Assembly: GCA_027483605.1 (NCBI GenBank)
Contig: JAIXUE010000019.1
Span: 1-53,475 of the forward strand
Direction of reading: 5' to 3'
From: Cryomorphaceae bacterium
Lineage (GTDB): Bacteria; Bacteroidota; Bacteroidia; Flavobacteriales_D; Crocinitomicaceae
Length of the DNA stretch: 53,475 nt
Made by a program: the position numbers and the translations under genes. Numbering within the stretch: the first letter of the stretch is position 1; every line of letters begins with the position of its first letter. Shown piece after piece: positions 24,538 to 32,503 of the stretch. Under the pieces are notes generated by a model. The model was not told the DNA's origin. It made no database searches and worked only from the letters and a program-made list of their open reading frames with translations.

Positions 24538-25997
24538 CTGTTCTATTTTTTTTGGGTATTGTGCAGTTAGGCAGTGCGCAAAACCGTTTTTATAAATTGT
24601 TTTCCGGTACCGGTTTTGACAAAGGCGAAGATGTCTTGGCTTTGCCAGATTCTACGTTTATGGTGGCGGGTAGCAGCGGAAGTTGGGAAGCAAACGCGCA
24701 AGGATTTCTCATGAAGCTCGATCAGCAGGGTAATTATATTTGGAGTCAGGCATACGGTGCGCAAGAAACGGAAGAGATCAAGCGCGTATTTCACCGGCCG
24801 GGGATGGGTTATTATTTAGCTGGTATGTCTAATTCATGGTCTGGTGGTGCATATGAGCCCATGCTTGTTTATACCGATTTGAACGGTCATCAGCAATGGA
24901 TCAAGACCTATCCAAGTGCAGGTTGGGGGCGCATTCACGATGGAGTCATGACGGCCGATACCGGTTTTGTTTTGGTGGGCGAAAGACAAGCACAATTGGG
25001 TGGTTCTTCAGATGTTCTTCTTTTGCGTTTGAATAAATTTGGAGATACACTTTGGACCAAAACAATTGGCGGCTCTGGTGATGATCGTGCCCATAGTATT
25101 TTGCGGATACAAGACACCTTGTTTGCAGTAGGCGGGGAATGGACCCTCCAAGATTCAATGGTCCGAAAAGGATTTGTATGCTTGTTCAACGAGCAAGGAA
25201 ACGTGGTTTGGTTCGATACCCTCGGGGTAGCTGCTGGCGACCACGCTGTACTGGATCTAACACAAACGCCTTTTGGAATTCAATTTGCTGGCTATCGAAA
25301 GATTTCGCCAACAAATCACGATAAGTTTTCCGGGATGATAGCCCTAGACGGCAGTATCACAGCCCAAAACGCTCCTATTGATGGTGCCATGATTTCCGAT
25401 GACATCATTCAACAAATTGCCTATGTTCAGCAACTAGATGCCTGTGCGCAAGGCATTCAAGTGCAAAATCAAGGTACTTATCCAGAGCCCTATGACCTGA
25501 ATATAGGTTACGGCGATGCACTTTTTGGTTATTGGTTGGGTTGGCCCGTCACCACCATTCTCAATCAGGGTTATGATCATTGCGGCAATATCAAGCCAAC
25601 CCTCGATGGCGGCTTTATTGCAGTCGGCATGAACTCCGTAATTGTCGATGGTCAGAATCAACTCAATGGGGGTAGCAACATTTTTGTGCTCAAAGTTAAT
25701 GGAGATGGCTCTGCTTACGTTCAAACAGATACTGTTTTTACAACAAATCAGCTCGTAGGCCTTACACCAGCCAGTGCTCCGGAAAAACTCTTGATCCACC
25801 CCAATCCGGCCCAGACAAAAGTTCAACTCAGTTGGCCAAGTACTGCGCCAAAACAAATTGCTGTTTACAATGCAATTGGCACTTTGGTTCTTCGTCAAGA
25901 GTTGAACTCAAACCAAACCATTGATTTACAAGATTGGCCAAGCGGACTCTATTTGCTGCGCATCGAAGGCGCAACATATCCTATCGTGAAGTATTGA
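24525..25997 (+). CDS. T9SS-exported protein with propeller-like repeats
   Basis: The protein has 490 residues. A signal peptide ends near QLGSAQ (residues 14-19). About six loose repeats follow, of the form DTGFVLVGERQ...VLLLRLNKFGDTLWTK (residues ~30-390), typical of beta-propeller surface proteins in this phylum. The last ~75 residues (IHPNPAQTKVQLSW to LYLLRIEGATYPIVKY) are a type A T9SS sorting domain. It is the last gene of the thiolase cluster. Its 3' end overlaps the convergent proline dehydrogenase gene by 17 bp. Function is unknown; adhesin or binding protein is a guess. Confidence 0.82.
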   Translation: MRFLTVLFFLGIVQLGSAQNRFYKLFSGTGFDKGEDVLALPDSTFMVAGSSGSWEANAQGFLMKLDQQGNYIWSQAYGAQETEEIKRVFHRPGMGYYLAGMSNSWSGGAYEPMLVYTDLNGHQQWIKTYPSAGWGRIHDGVMTADTGFVLVGERQAQLGGSSDVLLLRLNKFGDTLWTKTIGGSGDDRAHSILRIQDTLFAVGGEWTLQDSMVRKGFVCLFNEQGNVVWFDTLGVAAGDHAVLDLTQTPFGIQFAGYRKISPTNHDKFSGMIALDGSITAQNAPIDGAMISDDIIQQIAYVQQLDACAQGIQVQNQGTYPEPYDLNIGYGDALFGYWLGWPVTTILNQGYDHCGNIKPTLDGGFIAVGMNSVIVDGQNQLNGGSNIFVLKVNGDGSAYVQTDTVFTTNQLVGLTPASAPEKLLIHPNPAQTKVQLSWPSTAPKQIAVYNAIGTLVLRQELNSNQTIDLQDWPSGLYLLRIEGATYPIVKY

Positions 25998-27189
25998 GTG
26001 CTTTTCTTCGGGCTCTTTCCTTCATGATCAGGCCGAGTTCTCGACTGGTTTGCCCTGCAACAGAAGTGTTTTCGTCTGCTCGGCGAAGCAAATAAGGCAA
26101 CACCTCTTGAACAGGGCCAAAAGGCACGTATTTAGCAACTTGATACCCTGCATCCGACAAATTATAGGAAATGTGGTCAGACATTCCTAAGAGCTGAGCA
26201 AAGTAAAATTTAGGATCATTAGGAGCAACTTGTTCTTTATGAAGTAACGCGGCAAGGTACATCGAGCTATTTTCGTTGTGTGTGCCCGCACAAACTGAAA
26301 AGACTGCTCTATTGGCCACTAAAAAGTCAAGCGCGGCATCGTAATCTTTGTCAGTACTCGCTTTATCAGGTTGAATGGGCGAGGGGTAGCCCATTGCTTG
26401 TGCTCTGGCGCGTTCTTTTTCCATGTAGGCCCCACGCACCAACTTGACGCCATATTTTATTCCCGCATTTTTAGCGCGCTCGAGTTCTGTCTTTAGGTAA
26501 GCAAGGCGGTCGTGGCGGTACATCTGGACAGTGTTATAGACTATGCAATTTGTTTGATTGTATTTGCACATCATGTCGAAAGTCCATTGGTCTATGGCCG
26601 TTTGGATCCAGGTTTCTTCGGCGTCGATAAACAAGCGTGTTTGGTGGCGTGCTGCTGCTGCACAAATTCTATCTATTCTCACCAATATTGCGGAAATCCC
26701 GGCTTTTTCACTTGGCGTGAATTCTCTGAAATTTTCACCTTTACGCGTCGCTCTTAACTGACTCGAGACCAACTCCAGTAAATGATGTTGGGCAATTCCA
26801 GTAATTTTAAATACGGCAAACGGAATGCGTTTGTCGGTGGCTGATTTTTCTATGGTTTGGATGATGATTTGCGTAGTTTGCTCAAAATCTTCGTCTTTTG
26901 TTTTGCCTTCAACCGAATAATCCAAGATTGTACCTATGCCAAAAGCATGTAGACTAGCTATTGCTGGGTCGCAATCGTTGATGGTTTCTCCGCCGCAAAA
27001 TTGCTTGAAAATGGTTTTTTTGATCAGGCCCTTTATTGGCAGGTGTATTTGGAGTGCCAACGGTGTCAGGAGCTTGCCTAGTTTTACAATGGCGGGTGCG
27101 CCAATGATCTTGAAAAGCAAGTAAGCACGTTGGAGGTCCTGCTTGTTTTTGGAGCGAAATGCAATTTCGGTGTTGTCGAAAGAAATCAT
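25981..27189 (-). CDS. Proline dehydrogenase
   Basis: The protein has 402 residues, the size of monofunctional Bacteroidota proline dehydrogenases rather than PutA fusions. The FAD-binding barrel shows LFIDAEETWIQTAID, VKLVRGAYMEKERARA and AGTHNENS, and the C terminus has KYVPFGPVQEVLPYLLRRADEN, the conserved RRxxEN-type substrate helix. It oxidises proline to pyrroline-5-carboxylate and passes electrons to the respiratory chain. It starts 35 bp from the divergent aroB gene, with a TAATTTTG motif four bases before its ATG. Confidence 0.93.
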   Translation of the reverse strand: MISFDNTEIAFRSKNKQDLQRAYLLFKIIGAPAIVKLGKLLTPLALQIHLPIKGLIKKTIFKQFCGGETINDCDPAIASLHAFGIGTILDYSVEGKTKDEDFEQTTQIIIQTIEKSATDKRIPFAVFKITGIAQHHLLELVSSQLRATRKGENFREFTPSEKAGISAILVRIDRICAAAARHQTRLFIDAEETWIQTAIDQWTFDMMCKYNQTNCIVYNTVQMYRHDRLAYLKTELERAKNAGIKYGVKLVRGAYMEKERARAQAMGYPSPIQPDKASTDKDYDAALDFLVANRAVFSVCAGTHNENSSMYLAALLHKEQVAPNDPKFYFAQLLGMSDHISYNLSDAGYQVAKYVPFGPVQEVLPYLLRRADENTSVAGQTSRELGLIMKERARRKALNTSR

Positions 27190-27193
27190 GTCC

Positions 27194-27201
27194 CAAAATT
27201 A
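27194..27201 (-). promoter_or_regulatory. Putative -7 element for proline dehydrogenase, leaderless type
   Basis: TAATTTTG on the minus strand matches TAnnTTTG and ends four bases before the ATG (spacer GGAC). No TTG is seen at 17-23 bp upstream. Confidence 0.45.
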
Positions 27202-27212
27202 AGGTCTTTTCG

Positions 27213-27220
27213 TAAATTTG
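27213..27220 (+). promoter_or_regulatory. Putative -7 element for aroB, leaderless type
   Basis: TAAATTTG matches TAnnTTTG and ends four bases before the aroB ATG (spacer GACC). It lies back to back with the proline dehydrogenase element, 11 bp apart. Confidence 0.45.
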
Positions 27221-27224
27221 GACC

Positions 27225-28286
27225 ATGCAAATGGCTTCTTTTTCCGAACAACCGCGTCCGTTTGAATGGGGGCCTCTTCTAGACTCCTCCTTTTCTTCAT
27301 TCCTTTCGGAATATGCACCTGCAAAAATCGCCATTTTAGTAGACGAAAACACCCATGACCACTGCCTTGAGTTTTTATTGACAGCCTTTGATGCTTTAGC
27401 CGAGGCTGAGGTCATTCTTTTGCCAGCGGGTGAAGAAAACAAAGTGCTCGAAGTTTGTTTTCAGGTTTGGGAAACACTCACAGAAGCAGGTTTTGACCGC
27501 CACGACCTCTTGATCAATTTGGGTGGCGGCGTTGTTACTGATTTAGGCGGCTTTGTCGCATCTGTATACAAGCGCGGACTGTCCTTTATCAATATCCCAA
27601 CAAGTTTGCTCTGCATGGTAGATGCTTCTATTGGTGGTAAAACCGGTATCGACTTTGCGGGCTATAAAAATCAGCTTGGTACCTTTCAAGAACCCATTGC
27701 AACCTATATTGATACTGGGTTTTTAGCAACACTTCCAGAGGTGGAGTGGCGCAATGGTTTTGCCGAACTCCTCAAGCATGCGCTGATTTCAGATCACGTA
27801 CTATGGGAAAAGCTCTCAAAAATTCAACATATTCAGCAAGAACTCCTTTCTGAAACGATTTTGCAAGGGGTTCAAATCAAAGCGCAAATTGTTGCCCAAG
27901 ATCCATCAGAAAAAGGCTTGCGAAAAATCCTGAATTTTGGCCATACCATCGGACACGCGCTAGAGTCCTATTATTTGAACACCGAAACACCACTCTCACA
28001 CGGCCATGCAGTGGCACTTGGCATCTTACTCGAGGCCAAGCTTTCTCAATTCGAATTGGGATTACCAGTTGAGGATTTTGTAGAAATCGAAACGCTTCTC
28101 ACGAAGTTTTATCCGCTTCAACTCCCGACAGACAGCAATGCCATATGGGTACTCATGCAGCAAGACAAAAAGAATGTAAATGGGGAGGTGCGGATTTGTT
28201 TACTACCCAAGATAGGCAATTGTCTTTTTGACCAAACCCTCACTTTACAAGCCTTTGAGCAAGTGTATACTCATTTTTTAGCATAA
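27225..28286 (+). CDS. aroB: 3-dehydroquinate synthase AroB
   Basis: The protein has 353 residues. The NAD-binding GGGVVTDLGGFVASVYKRG is at about residues 102-121 and the active-site block has PTSLLCMVDASIGGKTGID at about 125-145. Zinc ligands are Glu in FAELLKHALI and His in LNFGHTIGHALE and LSHGHAVALG. It converts DAHP to 3-dehydroquinate, the second step of the shikimate pathway. A second ATG six bases downstream is an alternative start. A hairpin at 28304-28327 follows. Confidence 0.95.
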   Translation: MQMASFSEQPRPFEWGPLLDSSFSSFLSEYAPAKIAILVDENTHDHCLEFLLTAFDALAEAEVILLPAGEENKVLEVCFQVWETLTEAGFDRHDLLINLGGGVVTDLGGFVASVYKRGLSFINIPTSLLCMVDASIGGKTGIDFAGYKNQLGTFQEPIATYIDTGFLATLPEVEWRNGFAELLKHALISDHVLWEKLSKIQHIQQELLSETILQGVQIKAQIVAQDPSEKGLRKILNFGHTIGHALESYYLNTETPLSHGHAVALGILLEAKLSQFELGLPVEDFVEIETLLTKFYPLQLPTDSNAIWVLMQQDKKNVNGEVRICLLPKIGNCLFDQTLTLQAFEQVYTHFLA

Positions 28287-28303
28287 TTTTTTTGGTCAAC
28301 AAA

Positions 28304-28327
28304 AAAAGGCCTCCGAAGAGGCCTTTT
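28304..28327. terminator. Bidirectional intrinsic terminator between aroB and the S46 peptidase
   Basis: A perfect 10-bp stem, AAAAGGCCTC and GAGGCCTTTT, closes a four-base CGAA loop. On the minus strand the stem is followed by seven T residues, a strong terminator for the peptidase gene. On the plus strand the T tract is four bases, enough for a weaker stop of aroB. Confidence 0.9.
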
Positions 28328-28364
28328 CCTTACAGGTTAGTTGGAAGCACCAACCTGCAATGCC

Positions 28365-30506
28365 TTACTTGACGATGGTCATTTCGTCCACAATGTGTTT
28401 GGCACCTGCATATTTATCAATGATGAATAAGACATAACGGATATCTACGTTAATGGTCTTTTGCAATTTTTGATCAAAAATAACATCTCCGGCCATGGCT
28501 TCAATATTGCCATCAAAAGCCAAACCGATGAGTTCTCCTTTTCCATTCAAGACTGGTGAACCTGAGTTACCACCGGTGATGTCGTTGTTGGTCAAGAAGT
28601 TGACAGGCATGTAGCCTGCTTTGTCTGCATAGGGGCCAAAATCTTTCTTGGCGTTGAGTTCGATGAGGCGCTGCGGCAAGTCGAATTCTTCATCGTTGGG
28701 TTTGTATTTGTTGATCGTCCCTTGAAGTGTTGTGTAGTTGTTGATTTTGGCGTCGTTGCGCTTGTCTGCAGGTAGTGCACTTACTTTGCCATAAGTGAGG
28801 CGCAGTGTACTATTGGCATCAGGATAGAGGATAGTGCTGAGACCTGACTCTCTGAGGCCTGCAACAAGTAGGCGGTAAGCACGGTTGTAGTCGTCGGTGA
28901 GCTTCACGAGTTCATCACTGCGCTTCATGAGGTGTGCCAGTAGATCGGTTGATAACTTGAAAAGTGGGTCATTGCTGAGTTGCCCTTCGCTCGGTGCTTC
29001 TAAGAAGGCAAGCATGCCATTTTTGGAAGTGAGAATTGACATCGCAAACATTGCGCGCACTTCGTTTTTAGACGATCCATCTGCGTACATGCTTGCCACC
29101 CCATTGGCGAGTTCGTAATTAGCTTTGGCCGCATAAAGGTCAAGTCCATTGATGAGGACATCCATTTCTGCCGGACCATAGGTGGTTTCAAAGAACTCAT
29201 TGATCATGGCAACCAAGTCTGCTTTCATTGCGGATCTTTTGGTATCATTGGCTTTTGCATAGGCCATTAATTGCGCACCCAAGCCACGTGAAATACCCGC
29301 ATATTCTGAGTTGCGAACGAGAATAGAAAGGTAGTTATCGTGTCTTGATTTATCGTTGGTAGCGCTATAGAAATTGTTGAGCGTACTCACTACTGAGCCG
29401 TATTTCGCTTTGTTTTCTGGCTTGTTGGCCCAAGCATCGAATTTGGCTTCGTTTTTGGCTTTAGCAGCCGCTGTCTGAAATTTGGTCAATGCATCGATCA
29501 TGCCTTGGCGGTTTTTCCAGTAGTTGGCCGTGCGCGCATATTTAGAGGCGTAGTTCAGGCGAACACCAGCATCTTTGTCCATGTAGGTTTTCATGGCATC
29601 CATGGCGGTTTTGGAGGCCTCTACCCAAGCTGGGTAAGCGTATTTAACGTTTTGATCAATGCCACCTGCAGGCAACCAACGGTTGGTGCGCCCTGGGTAA
29701 CCCATGATCATGGCGAAATCACCTTCTTTGACACCGCTCAGGTTGATTGGAAGGTGGTGTTTTGGGTGCAAAGGAACGTTTGTGGTGCTGAAATCAGCAG
29801 GATTACCATTGGCATCTGCGTAAACGCGGAACATAGAGAAGTCTCCGGTATGACGTGGCCACTCCCAGTTGTCGGTGTCTCCGCCAAATTTACCAATGCT
29901 ATTTGGTGGTGTTCCTACCAAACGAACGTCTTTGTAGTCTTGGTAGACAAAAAAGTAAAACTCATTTCCTTGAAAGAAGGAACGAACAGACACAACATAC
30001 TTGCCGCCTTCGCTATTTTCTTTTTCGATGAGGGCAATTTCATCTCTGATGATTTTTTCGCGCTCGGCTTCAGACATGTTGTCTGAAACTTTGGACATAA
30101 TTCGCTTGGTGCAGTCGTCCATGCGGACAAAAAAGCGAACGTATAAAGATTTTGGTTTGAGCTCTTGGCTGCGGTCTGCTGCCCAAAAACCGTTTGTCAG
30201 GTAGTCGTTTTCTGGAGTAGAAAGTTCTGCAATCGCATCGTAACCACAGTGGTGGTTGGTCAAAAGCAAGCCATCTTTGGAGATGAGTTCGGCTGTGCAT
30301 CCGCCGTTGAACTGAACAACCGCATCTTTCAAAGACGAGTTGTTGATGCTGTAAATTTCTTCTGCAGTGAGCTGAAGACCCATTTTTTGCATGTCGCGGT
30401 GATTGAGGCGGTCGATGAACATCAAAAACCACATGCCTTCATCGGCACGGACGAAAATCCCTACAAACAAGAAGAGGGCAAGTGTAATACGTTTGAATTG
30501 TTTCAT
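28365..30506 (-). CDS. S46-family dipeptidyl-peptidase (DPP7-like)
   Basis: The protein has 713 residues from the ATG giving MKQFKRITLAL; Porphyromonas DPP7 and DPP11 are the same size. A signal peptide ends near VRADEGMW, and DEGMW is the conserved mature N terminus. The catalytic His86 is in LLTNHHCGYD and Ser648 in TGGNSGSPV. The residue 18 after that Ser is Gly666 (FDGN), the position that is Gly in DPP7 and Arg in the acidic-specific DPP11, so it should release dipeptides with a hydrophobic penultimate residue. It would act in the periplasm on peptides taken up from outside. A hairpin terminator follows. Confidence 0.92.
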   Translation of the reverse strand: MKQFKRITLALFLFVGIFVRADEGMWFLMFIDRLNHRDMQKMGLQLTAEEIYSINNSSLKDAVVQFNGGCTAELISKDGLLLTNHHCGYDAIAELSTPENDYLTNGFWAADRSQELKPKSLYVRFFVRMDDCTKRIMSKVSDNMSEAEREKIIRDEIALIEKENSEGGKYVVSVRSFFQGNEFYFFVYQDYKDVRLVGTPPNSIGKFGGDTDNWEWPRHTGDFSMFRVYADANGNPADFSTTNVPLHPKHHLPINLSGVKEGDFAMIMGYPGRTNRWLPAGGIDQNVKYAYPAWVEASKTAMDAMKTYMDKDAGVRLNYASKYARTANYWKNRQGMIDALTKFQTAAAKAKNEAKFDAWANKPENKAKYGSVVSTLNNFYSATNDKSRHDNYLSILVRNSEYAGISRGLGAQLMAYAKANDTKRSAMKADLVAMINEFFETTYGPAEMDVLINGLDLYAAKANYELANGVASMYADGSSKNEVRAMFAMSILTSKNGMLAFLEAPSEGQLSNDPLFKLSTDLLAHLMKRSDELVKLTDDYNRAYRLLVAGLRESGLSTILYPDANSTLRLTYGKVSALPADKRNDAKINNYTTLQGTINKYKPNDEEFDLPQRLIELNAKKDFGPYADKAGYMPVNFLTNNDITGGNSGSPVLNGKGELIGLAFDGNIEAMAGDVIFDQKLQKTINVDIRYVLFIIDKYAGAKHIVDEMTIVK

Positions 30507-30524
30507 GATTTGAATATTGAGTGG

Positions 30525-30555
30525 CGAAGATACAATGAATGCCGTCAATTTGCAA
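30525..30555 (-). promoter_or_regulatory. Putative promoter of the S46 peptidase gene
   Basis: On the minus strand TTG (30555-30553), a 20-bp spacer and TATCTTCG (30532-30525), one mismatch from TAnnTTTG. The ATG is 18 bp downstream. Confidence 0.45.
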
Positions 30556-30567
30556 CGATAAGCAACG

Positions 30568-31164
30568 CTACTTTGAAGAGAGTAGCTTTTTTTTCATTCG
30601 GCTAAGGCTTTCTGGCAAAATGCCGAGATAGGATGCAATTTGATGCTGAGCTACAATTTGCTCGATACCTGGGTGCCTTTGAAGCAATTCTTGGTAGCGG
30701 GCTTCTGCATGCGCTGAAACGGTCATCAGAAAACGTTTTTGTAATACGGCAAGCGTTCGTTGAGCCATCACTCTAAACAAACGCTCTAATGCTGGGATTT
30801 GACCAAAAAGATACTCGAGGTCTTCTTTTGAAATCTCGAGGATATAGCTTTCTTCTAGCGCCTGGACATTCAGCGTTGCGGCATCGTCAAAATGAAAGGC
30901 AGATAAATCACCAACCCACCAATCGGCAAAGGCAAAATACAAGACGTGTTCATTTCCTTTGGTATCGGTATAAAATACCCGTAAGGTTCCATCGGCTACA
31001 AATCCCTGATTGAAATTGGTAGTGCCTTCCTTTAGAAAGTAATCTTTTTTCTGCACCTTTCTGAGGTGGTAATGCGATTTCATGAGTTCCCAGTCAGTAG
31101 GCTTTAGGGTGACGCGCTGGCTGGTGTACTCGTATAATTTTTGATATGCTATTTGTGCGTCCAT
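30568..31164 (-). CDS. Crp/Fnr-family transcriptional regulator
   Basis: The protein has 198 residues. An N-terminal cyclic-nucleotide-type beta-roll covers about residues 20-125 (FLKEGTTNFNQGFVADGTLR, WWVGDLSAF). A C-terminal helix-turn-helix is at about 165-195 (QHQIASYLGILPESLSRMKK). No Cys cluster of the Fnr type is present, so oxygen sensing by Fe-S is unlikely; the ligand is unknown. The start taken is the ATG six bases after the upstream gene's stop. Another ATG 11 codons earlier would overlap that gene by 28 bp. It is the last gene of the pabB-tilS transcript. Confidence 0.85.
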   Translation of the reverse strand: MDAQIAYQKLYEYTSQRVTLKPTDWELMKSHYHLRKVQKKDYFLKEGTTNFNQGFVADGTLRVFYTDTKGNEHVLYFAFADWWVGDLSAFHFDDAATLNVQALEESYILEISKEDLEYLFGQIPALERLFRVMAQRTLAVLQKRFLMTVSAHAEARYQELLQRHPGIEQIVAQHQIASYLGILPESLSRMKKKLLSSK

Positions 31165-31169
31165 TGGTC

Positions 31170-32492
31170 TTATTTGGGGAGGTGACGAATCCGCCATTCG
31201 GTAGGGTGGAGGTTATTGAAGCGCTGCCCGATTTGCTTGATCATCGCAATGGCTTGTCCTTCAAAAGTAACGATATAAAAACCTGCAGGCGCTTCCCATT
31301 GTTGGCTCTCGCCATGCAAGATACGCAAGGCCTCTGGTGCTTCAACGGCTTTGGTCGGTAAAGTCCAAATAGGGAAGAGGCTATAGGTGAGGTCGTAGCC
31401 GGGCGCCCAAGATTTTTTGTGTGCGGTGGCAATGTGTGTTCCTTTTTTCAAAAACTTCAGGTCTTTGATGCGTTCATAAAGAGAAAGCGCAAATGGTGTG
31501 GTGGCGTAAACCTGATCTGCTTCTTGCCAATAGCGCAGTGCTTGGGTTTGTAATAGGTTGTCGGATAGATCTTTAGGTATGGCGCTGTTGAGCACCTTGT
31601 TTTTGGCGGACTTGTGCTTGGTGTTTGCCCGAGAGGTTTTTTGCAAAGCGGCAATGTAAAAGCCCTCGCTTTTGATCTGGTTGGGAAAGAAGTATTGACC
31701 AATTCCATGACGGTCTGCCTGAAGACCTTCAAAATGAGGTAGTTTGATCTTGACTGCACTTTCGTCATCGAGCAAATGCAGGAGTTGGTTTTCATTTTCT
31801 TCGGGGTTGAACGTACAGGTCGAGTAAATGAGGTAGCCACCTTCTTTGAGCAGCGGCCATACTTCATTTAAGATATCCGTCTGACGGCTTGCACAAGAGG
31901 CAGCATTGCCCAAGTGCCATTCTGCTCTGGCTTGATGGTCTTTGCGGAACATGCCTTCGCCAGAGCAAGGTGCATCTATAACCAATACATCTACTTGGCC
32001 TTGCAGCGCACTGAGCTCACTGGGCTTGTGGTTGCAAACAAAAACATTGGCATAACCCCATTTGGTGAGGTTCTCACTGAGTATATAGGCTCTTGAACGG
32101 TTGATTTCATTGGCAATTAAAACGCCTTTGTGGTCCAAAAAGCTAGCGATGAGCGTACTTTTGCCGCCAGGAGCAGCGCTTAAATCCAACACAACAGGTT
32201 GTTCAGGGAGCGTGAGCTGAGCCAGGGCATTCTCGAGATACATTGAGCCTGCTTCTTGCGGATAATAAGCACCTGCATGAAAAAGCGGGTCGTAGGTGAA
32301 AGCGGGTCTTTCGTCTAAGTAAATACCGTTAGTGCTCCAGGCAACGCGGTTTGTTGTGCTGAAATTAGACTTGCGCTGCGGATGCAGACGCACTGACGTG
32401 GGCGCGCTTTCTTCTAGGGCTGTTAGCAAATCAGCTGGCACAAAAGGGTCTTGCTGGATGCGTGTAATGAAGTCCTGTGGCAGTGAGGTCAT
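31170..32492 (-). CDS. RsmF/YebU-like 16S rRNA cytosine-5 methyltransferase
   Basis: The protein has 440 residues from the ATG giving MTSLPQDFITRIQQD; the frame is open another 40 codons into tilS but that part has no family character. The SAM domain carries VLDLSAAPGGKSTLIASFL, NEINRSRAYIL and VLVIDAPCSGEGMFRKD (Cys of motif VI), and motif IV YSTCTFNPEENE carries the catalytic Cys. A C-terminal domain of the RsmF type follows (about 290-440). It methylates a cytosine of ribosomal RNA. It follows tilS by eight bases. Confidence 0.9.
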   Translation of the reverse strand: MTSLPQDFITRIQQDPFVPADLLTALEESAPTSVRLHPQRKSNFSTTNRVAWSTNGIYLDERPAFTYDPLFHAGAYYPQEAGSMYLENALAQLTLPEQPVVLDLSAAPGGKSTLIASFLDHKGVLIANEINRSRAYILSENLTKWGYANVFVCNHKPSELSALQGQVDVLVIDAPCSGEGMFRKDHQARAEWHLGNAASCASRQTDILNEVWPLLKEGGYLIYSTCTFNPEENENQLLHLLDDESAVKIKLPHFEGLQADRHGIGQYFFPNQIKSEGFYIAALQKTSRANTKHKSAKNKVLNSAIPKDLSDNLLQTQALRYWQEADQVYATTPFALSLYERIKDLKFLKKGTHIATAHKKSWAPGYDLTYSLFPIWTLPTKAVEAPEALRILHGESQQWEAPAGFYIVTFEGQAIAMIKQIGQRFNNLHPTEWRIRHLPK

Positions 32493-32495
32493 GTC

Positions 32496-32503
32496 CAAAA
32501 TTA
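32496..32503 (-). promoter_or_regulatory. Putative -7 element before the rRNA methylase gene
   Basis: TAATTTTG on the minus strand; its TAA is also the tilS stop codon, and the motif ends three bases before the methylase ATG. No TTG lies at the right distance, so it may be chance. Confidence 0.25.

Noticed and set aside
23368-25997. Frameshifted single gene
   Set aside because: Both genes have their own signal peptide and the overlap of 13 bp is of the usual coupled type; each has complete ends.
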